Assembly: GCA_905214825.1 (NCBI GenBank) | Contig: CAJMNV010000064.1 | Location: forward strand, 1 to 10,956 | Direction of reading: 5' to 3' | Origin: an uncultured bacterium | GTDB lineage: Bacteria; Bacillota; Clostridia; Lachnospirales; Anaerotignaceae | DNA: 10,956 bases | Shown: piece by piece, positions 6,711 to 10,956 of the stretch | Position numbering within the stretch: the first letter of the stretch is position 1 | Layout: the number at the start of each line of letters is the position of its first letter | Notes under the pieces: model-generated | The model's database searches: none | What the model saw: only the letters and a program-made list of their open reading frames with translations | What the model was told of the DNA's origin: nothing | Program-made: the position numbers and the translations under genes

Positions 6711-8846
6711 ATGGATAATGGCATGGACAATATGCTTGATATGTATTTGTTTGAAACAAATACACTTTTAGAACAACTTGATGGTATTTTGCTGAATGCG
6801 GAAAAATCAAAATTGTTTACCGTTGATGATGTAAATGAAATTTTCCGTATCATGCATACAATCAAAGGCTCTTCTGCAATGATGGAATTTTCTACTTTGA
6901 TGAGAACTGCACACAAAATAGAAGATTTATTTTTTATCATTCGTGATGAAGGTGTAGATGCATTTGATGAAACTTGTAGCGAAGCTGAACATCATGAACT
7001 TTTTGATTTGGTGTTTAATGCAATCGATTTTATGCGTTCTGAAATCGAAAAAGTAGAAAATGCAGAACCCCTTACTGATAATATCGACAGCAATATCGAA
7101 AAAATTAATGATTTTATCAATAAAATTAACGCTCTTTTTCATCCGTCCGAAGAAAATGCAAATTCCGAAGACACACAAACGGCAGAAACAGCGGATTTTG
7201 AGCACTCAGCATTACCTGATGCTTCACCATATTTTATTCATATTTTCTTTGATGAAGGCTGTGGCATGGAAAATCTGCGTGCATTTATGTTGGTTACCGC
7301 TTTGCATGATGCATGCCCAGAATTTACATTCTATCCTAGTGACATCGAAACCAATGCTGACTCTGTGCATGAAATTATAGATAACGGTTTCTTTATTGGT
7401 CTTGAAAATAAAGATTTGGTGGACAAAGCCATCGGTATTATCAAAGGGCAGAACAACATTCAAACTTATGAAACAATCAAAAACCCTGCCAGCGAAAATA
7501 CACAAGCCACAAACAAAGAACCTGTACAAGCTGTCGTTTCTGAACCAAAAGCAAAACCAGAAGAAACCACACCCAAAAAGGAAGAGCCAAAAAAAGCACC
7601 TGCAACACACAAGCAGGCACCCAAAAAACAAGAAACCACAACACACAATATGCAAAACAAACAAAGTTTAATCAGTGTGAATTTGTCCAAACTGGATAAT
7701 TTGATGGCGATTGTTGGTGAAATTGTTATCACAGAATCTATGGTAACATCTTGCCCAGAGCTTTCTGGTCTGAAACTGGATAGCTTTACAAAATCTGCAA
7801 GACAACTGCGAAAATTGACTGACGAACTGCAAGACATTGTTATGTCTATTCGTATGGTTCCCATTTCTGGTATCTTCCAGAAAATGAATCGTATTGTACG
7901 TGATATGGGACAAAAACTCAACAAAGACACAGAATTGGTTATCATCGGCGAAGATACAGAAGTCGATAAAGCCATTGTAGACTGTATTGGCGACCCCATT
8001 ATGCACATTGTCAGAAACTCTATGGACCATGGTATCGAAGAAGATGTTGCTGACCGTATTGCTTTGGGTAAAAGTCCAAAAGCAAAAATCACATTGTCCG
8101 CAGAACATACTGGCAGTGAAGTTATCATATCCATTGTAGATGATGGGAAAGGTATTAACCCAGCTTCCGTTTTGTCAAAAGCACAAAGAAACGGCTTGCT
8201 GACAAAACCTGAATCCGAATACAGCAAAAAAGAAATCCTAAATCTGCTTATGCTACCCGGCTTCTCTACAAACGAAGAAGTAACAGAATATTCTGGTCGT
8301 GGTGTTGGTATGGACGTTGTAAAGAAAAATGTGGAAAAAGTGGGTGGTGTTGTTTCCATCACCAGTGAAGTGGGAGAAGGCACTTGCACCACATTGAAAA
8401 TTCCTTTGACAATGGCAATTGTAGATGGTATGGAAATCGCTGTTGGCAATTCTATATTTACCATTCCCATCAACAACATTCGTCAATCTTTCAAAATTTC
8501 TTCTGATGAAATTATTCGCAATGTCAACAACAGCGAAGTCATCAAACGTATGGATGAATTTTATCCTGTCATTCGTTTGCATGAATTATATAATTTGGAA
8601 ACTAGCATCACAAATATCGAAGATGGTATTCTCATATGGGTAGAATCCGGCGATAAATCTTATTGTTTGTTTGTAGATGAATTGTTGGGTGAACAACAAG
8701 TTGTTGTAAAACCATTGCCTGCTTATTTGAATAGCTTCAATATCAAAAATTCGGGTGTTGCAGGCTGTACCATATTGGGCGATGGTAATATCAGTATTAT
8801 TTTGGATGTACTCAATTTGTACACCAATGCACACAATGTAAACTAA
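6711..8846 (+). CDS. cheA: Chemotaxis histidine kinase CheA
   Basis: A 711-residue, full-length CheA that takes signals from receptor arrays via CheW, autophosphorylates and passes phosphate to CheY and CheB. P1 (HPt, about 1-115) has the phospho-accepting histidine H49 in IMHTIKGSSAMMEF. P2 (about 172-255) resembles the CheY/CheB-docking domain. A Lys/Pro/Thr-rich linker spans about 258-316. P3 dimerisation helices are at about 318-385 (LDNLMAIVGEIVI). The P4 kinase core has the N box H432-IVRNSMDHGIE, G1 DDGKGI at 477-482, the F box PGFST at 516-520, and G2 GRGVGMDVV at 529-537. P5 (about 565-711) is CheW-like and binds receptors. All catalytic motifs look intact. The start is set by AAGGTGG about 11 nt upstream; M5 is less well placed. 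It is the first gene of the che block and probably transcribed from the sigma-28-like site upstream. Confidence 0.98.
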   Translation: MDNGMDNMLDMYLFETNTLLEQLDGILLNAEKSKLFTVDDVNEIFRIMHTIKGSSAMMEFSTLMRTAHKIEDLFFIIRDEGVDAFDETCSEAEHHELFDLVFNAIDFMRSEIEKVENAEPLTDNIDSNIEKINDFINKINALFHPSEENANSEDTQTAETADFEHSALPDASPYFIHIFFDEGCGMENLRAFMLVTALHDACPEFTFYPSDIETNADSVHEIIDNGFFIGLENKDLVDKAIGIIKGQNNIQTYETIKNPASENTQATNKEPVQAVVSEPKAKPEETTPKKEEPKKAPATHKQAPKKQETTTHNMQNKQSLISVNLSKLDNLMAIVGEIVITESMVTSCPELSGLKLDSFTKSARQLRKLTDELQDIVMSIRMVPISGIFQKMNRIVRDMGQKLNKDTELVIIGEDTEVDKAIVDCIGDPIMHIVRNSMDHGIEEDVADRIALGKSPKAKITLSAEHTGSEVIISIVDDGKGINPASVLSKAQRNGLLTKPESEYSKKEILNLLMLPGFSTNEEVTEYSGRGVGMDVVKKNVEKVGGVVSITSEVGEGTCTTLKIPLTMAIVDGMEIAVGNSIFTIPINNIRQSFKISSDEIIRNVNNSEVIKRMDEFYPVIRLHELYNLETSITNIEDGILIWVESGDKSYCLFVDELLGEQQVVVKPLPAYLNSFNIKNSGVAGCTILGDGNISIILDVLNLYTNAHNVN

Positions 8847-8863
8847 AACAAGGAGGAACCGTT

Positions 8864-9337
8864 ATGTCTAACGAAACAAATACAACCCCCATCGACATCG
8901 ATGCAGCCGTTTCTTCCGAAAATATCAGAAAATTTCTGACATTTGTATCAGACGGTTTGTTCTTTGGTATTGATGCTTCTTATGTTACAGAAATTATCAT
9001 CAATCACAACATTACATTTTTACCAATGGTACCTTATTACATCAAAGGTATCATCAACCTGAGAGGACAAATCATTCCCATTGTGGATATTCGTCTGCGT
9101 ATGAACAAACCAGAATATGTCAGAGAAGATAATTCTAACTGTATCATTGTTCTAAATATTGATACTGTGATGATTGGCATTTTGGTAGATTCTGTCAGAC
9201 AAGTTTTAGATGTTGACACAAGTATGATATCTCCTCCAACAGCAAATAATTATGAAGAGTTGGTCAATGGTATGATTACAATTTCTGATGGAAGTACCAT
9301 GTTGGTATTAGACCAAGTTGCATTAAGTAAATCTTGA
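8864..9337 (+). CDS. cheW: Chemotaxis coupling protein CheW
   Basis: A 157-residue single CheW domain that links chemoreceptors to the P5 domain of CheA at the inner face of the membrane. After a polar N-terminal tail (1-20) come FLTFVSDGLFFGIDASYVTEII, the conserved N65-L-R-G-Q-I-I-P-I-V-D-I-R-L-R signature with R67, a second half with CIIVLNID and ILVDSVRQVLDVD (about 93-118), and a closing LVLDQ strand. Length is normal for the family. A strong ribosome site, AAGGAGG, sits 7 nt before the ATG, only 17 nt after the cheA stop. This is the best site in the window, so CheW may be made in excess of CheA, although this is an inference. Confidence 0.96.
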   Translation: MSNETNTTPIDIDAAVSSENIRKFLTFVSDGLFFGIDASYVTEIIINHNITFLPMVPYYIKGIINLRGQIIPIVDIRLRMNKPEYVREDNSNCIIVLNIDTVMIGILVDSVRQVLDVDTSMISPPTANNYEELVNGMITISDGSTMLVLDQVALSKS

Positions 9338-9367
9338 TGCTAAGATTGTAAAGTAAAGGACGGTTTT

Positions 9368-10180
9368 ATGATAAAAATTGAACAAAAAGATTTTTTACGA
9401 TTGGTGCAATTTATACATCGCAATTTTGGAATTGACCTTTCCAAAAAAATGCAGCTTATTGAAAGTCGACTGGGTACTACCATACAATCCATGGGTTATA
9501 AAGATTTTTCTGCTTATGTAGAATACATTACGACTACAAAAAATCAGGCTGATATAGAAGTCTTACTCAATAAGCTGACAACAAATTACACCTATTTTAT
9601 GCGAGAAAAAGCCCATTTCGATTATTTTACAAATACAATTCTCCCATACTTAACTGCAACCAAAAAAAATAAAGTCTTAAGTATATGGAGTGCTGGCTGT
9701 TCTTCCGGTGAAGAACCATACACACTCACCATGCTGTTAAAAGACTATTTTGGCAAACAAGCAGGCAGTTGGGATACTCGCATACTGGCAACCGATATTT
9801 CACAAAATGCTTTATCCACAGCAATGAAAGGAGAATATTTTTCTGATGCGTTGAAAGATGTTCCTTCTCATTGGAAAACAGAATATTTTACTTCTGGCTC
9901 TGGTAATAAATTGTCACTCAAACCCTCTATAAAAAACAATGTCATTTTTCGGACATTCAATTTGATGGAGCCTATTCGGTTCAAAATACCGTTTGATGTT
10001 ATTTTTTGCAGAAATGTTATGATTTATTTTGACCAACCCACAAAAGATGCATTGGTACAACGTTTTTATCAAGTGACAAATCCCGGTGGTTATCTTTTTA
10101 TTGGTCATTCTGAAAGCGTCAACCGAGCAACTACTTCCTATCAATATATTATGCCAGCAACCTATCGCAAACCGTTATAA
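9368..10180 (+). CDS. cheR: Chemoreceptor glutamate methyltransferase CheR
   Basis: A 270-residue CheR that transfers methyl groups from S-adenosylmethionine to glutamates of chemoreceptors, the slow adaptation step opposed by CheB. The N-terminal all-helical domain (about 1-75) leads into TNYTYFMREKAHF (72-84), the family signature with R79-E80. The methyltransferase fold shows the SAM-binding loop S108-A-G-C-S-S-G-E-E-P-Y118, the acidic residue of ATDIS (D143), FDVIFCRNVMIYFD (209-222) and GGYLFIGHSES (240-250). Length is typical, with no C-terminal TPR extension. The ribosome site AAAGGA (9355-9360) is 7 nt before the ATG. It follows cheW by 30 nt, so the two are probably cotranscribed. 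Confidence 0.97.
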   Translation: MIKIEQKDFLRLVQFIHRNFGIDLSKKMQLIESRLGTTIQSMGYKDFSAYVEYITTTKNQADIEVLLNKLTTNYTYFMREKAHFDYFTNTILPYLTATKKNKVLSIWSAGCSSGEEPYTLTMLLKDYFGKQAGSWDTRILATDISQNALSTAMKGEYFSDALKDVPSHWKTEYFTSGSGNKLSLKPSIKNNVIFRTFNLMEPIRFKIPFDVIFCRNVMIYFDQPTKDALVQRFYQVTNPGGYLFIGHSESVNRATTSYQYIMPATYRKPL

Positions 10181-10205
10181 TACAAAAAATCATACAAACC
10201 GATAT
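10178..10205 (+). promoter_or_regulatory. Possible internal sigma-28 promoter before cheB
   Basis: TAAT at 10178-10181 (overlapping the cheR stop codon), a 16-nt spacer and ACCGATAT at 10198-10205 resemble TAAA-N15-GCCGATAT. The -10 box is good; the -35 box and spacing are less so. A related AGCGATAT occurs at 10221-10228. The unusually long gap before cheB makes an internal start plausible. Confidence 0.35.
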
Positions 10206-10301
10206 CATACGACCTGTTGAAGCGATATGTTATCACGTTTTTGTATACTCTGGCTGAAAAGTATGGGTTTTATCGCTAACACAGAAAGGATGATATAAAA
10301 A
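10181..10301 (+). other. 121-bp cheR-cheB intergenic leader with inverted repeats
   Basis: This gap is four times longer than the next longest gap in the che block and lacks an evident ORF. ATACAAAAA (10180-10188) is complementary to TTTTTGTAT (10238-10246), and AGCGATA (10221-10227) to TATCGCT (10271-10277); these two pairings cross. A nested alternative is AAACC/GGTTT (10196-10200 with 10266-10270) enclosing CATAC/GTATG (10206-10210 with 10261-10265). No GC-rich stem followed by a T-run, so no clear terminator. I recognise no known riboswitch class. The AT-rich composition means some of these repeats may be chance. An AAAGGA ribosome-like site ends at 10290. Confidence 0.4.
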
Positions 10302-10956
10302 ATGCTTCACCAAAAAATACGAGTCCTAGTTGTAGATGACTCTATTCTATTTCGTAAAGTTTTAATTGATACCTTATCTCAGTATGAAAATATTGAAGTT
10401 GTTGGATATGCCATCAATGCATTTGATGCACAACGAAAAATTCCATTGTTGCGTCCCGATGTCATTACGTTAGATGTAGAAATGCCAGGTATGAATGGTA
10501 TCGACTTTTTGAAACAAGTCATGCCAAAATACCCCATTCCTGTGATACTGGTTTCTTCTTTGAATATCACCGTATTTGAAGCATTGTCCGCTGGTGCCAT
10601 AGACTTTGTCAAAAAACCAGACATGTCAAAGGAGCATTCTACTACAATGTTTATCAACGACTTGGTACGCAAAATTTCCATTGCTTCCAATTCAAAAGTA
10701 CGGGTTGCCAAACCACAGACTGTAGCAAAAAATTTTGTCCCTTTACATATGCATTCTTCTTTACAACCATCACGTTTGTCCTCTATCGTCATTGCCATAG
10801 GGGCTTCTACTGGCGGTACAGAGGCAACATTGAGTATATTAAAAGATTTACCTGCTGATGTTCCAGGTATTGTTATTACGCAACATATGCCCCCTGGTTT
10901 TACAAAGATGTATGCCGAACGTTTGAATCGTTTATGCAAAATCAATGTAAAAGAAG
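10302..10956 (+). CDS. cheB: Chemotaxis protein-glutamate methylesterase CheB (3' end outside window)
   Basis: The first 218 residues are present and the frame is open to the window edge. CheB removes methyl groups from, and deamidates, chemoreceptors when phosphorylated by CheA. The receiver domain (about 5-122) has the acidic pair D12-D13, the phospho-acceptor D58 in TLDVEMPGMNG, the S85-S86 switch position and K104 in FVKKP. A linker (about 123-158) joins the methylesterase domain, of which I see AIGASTGGTEA with catalytic S169 and TQHMPPGF with catalytic H195; the third catalytic residue, an aspartate, should lie beyond the edge. The ATG at 10302 is preceded by AGAAAGGA with a rather long spacing of about 11 nt, so translation may be modest. 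It is the fourth gene of the che block, separated from cheR by 121 bp. Confidence 0.96.
   Translation, partial: MLHQKIRVLVVDDSILFRKVLIDTLSQYENIEVVGYAINAFDAQRKIPLLRPDVITLDVEMPGMNGIDFLKQVMPKYPIPVILVSSLNITVFEALSAGAIDFVKKPDMSKEHSTTMFINDLVRKISIASNSKVRVAKPQTVAKNFVPLHMHSSLQPSRLSSIVIAIGASTGGTEATLSILKDLPADVPGIVITQHMPPGFTKMYAERLNRLCKINVKE

Noticed and set aside
6614..6940. Minus-strand open frame of 108 codons across the cheA start and promoter region
   Set aside because: Overlaps the cheA HPt coding sequence and the divergent promoter region; no ribosome site or protein family signal.
7466..8479. Long minus-strand open frame (337 codons) opposite cheA
   Set aside because: It lies wholly antisense to the conserved cheA motifs, has Ser/Thr/Ile-rich shadow composition and no ribosome site or family features; it follows from cheA codon use.
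10181..10301. c-di-GMP-I or preQ1-type riboswitch in the cheR-cheB gap
   Set aside because: The conserved core sequences of these classes are absent; only generic AT-rich inverted repeats are seen.
10379..10945. Minus-strand open frame of 188 codons at the right edge
   Set aside because: It is antisense to cheB, whose receiver and methylesterase motifs are intact in the plus strand.

Overview
The window looks like part of the motility and chemotaxis region of a low-GC Gram-positive anaerobe. AT-rich genes with A/G-rich Shine-Dalgarno sites, S-layer-homology (SLH) surface anchoring, a soluble FlhB-like protein paired with a FliK-like protein (as in Bacillus ylqG-ylqH) and sigma-28-like promoter sites all fit class Clostridia, possibly a Lachnospirales-type bacterium. 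The exact taxon cannot be fixed from sequence reading alone.

Layout. Two divergent gene blocks leave a 111-bp promoter region at 6600-6710. To the left, on the minus strand and read from 6599 downwards, are a FliK-like flagellar protein (465 aa), a soluble FlhB C-domain-like protein with a replaced NPTH motif (about 120 aa), a PilZ-domain protein (200 aa), and a very large secreted SLH protein whose first 1385 codons fill 4157-1 and which runs off the left edge. To the right, on the plus strand, are cheA, cheW, cheR and cheB, with cheB cut by the right edge. No stretch over 300 bp lacks a gene.

How the genes fit together. CheA (histidine kinase), CheW (receptor coupler), CheR (receptor methyltransferase) and CheB (response-regulated methylesterase) form the core signalling and adaptation set that acts on chemoreceptors, none of which is in the window. 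The minus-strand genes concern flagellar export and hook-length functions, probable c-di-GMP responsive control (PilZ), and the cell surface (SLH protein). A good sigma-28-like site (TTAA-N15-GACGATAT) lies in front of cheA, consistent with flagellar-class expression.

Most unusual points. (1) The 3' end of the pilZ gene and the leader of the SLH gene hold a 48-nt-period duplication that reads as a 12-residue repeat in a different frame from pilZ, with differences mostly at third codon positions. This suggests a formerly or cryptically translated tail. (2) The PilZ protein has KxxxK where the c-di-GMP-binding RxxxR motif is expected. (3) The SLH protein is a mosaic of three SLH repeats, a beta-rich region and repeated Ig-like modules bounded by D-T-x-P-P motifs. 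(4) The 121-bp cheR-cheB gap holds inverted repeats and a possible internal sigma-28 promoter. I found no clear case for an entirely new system.
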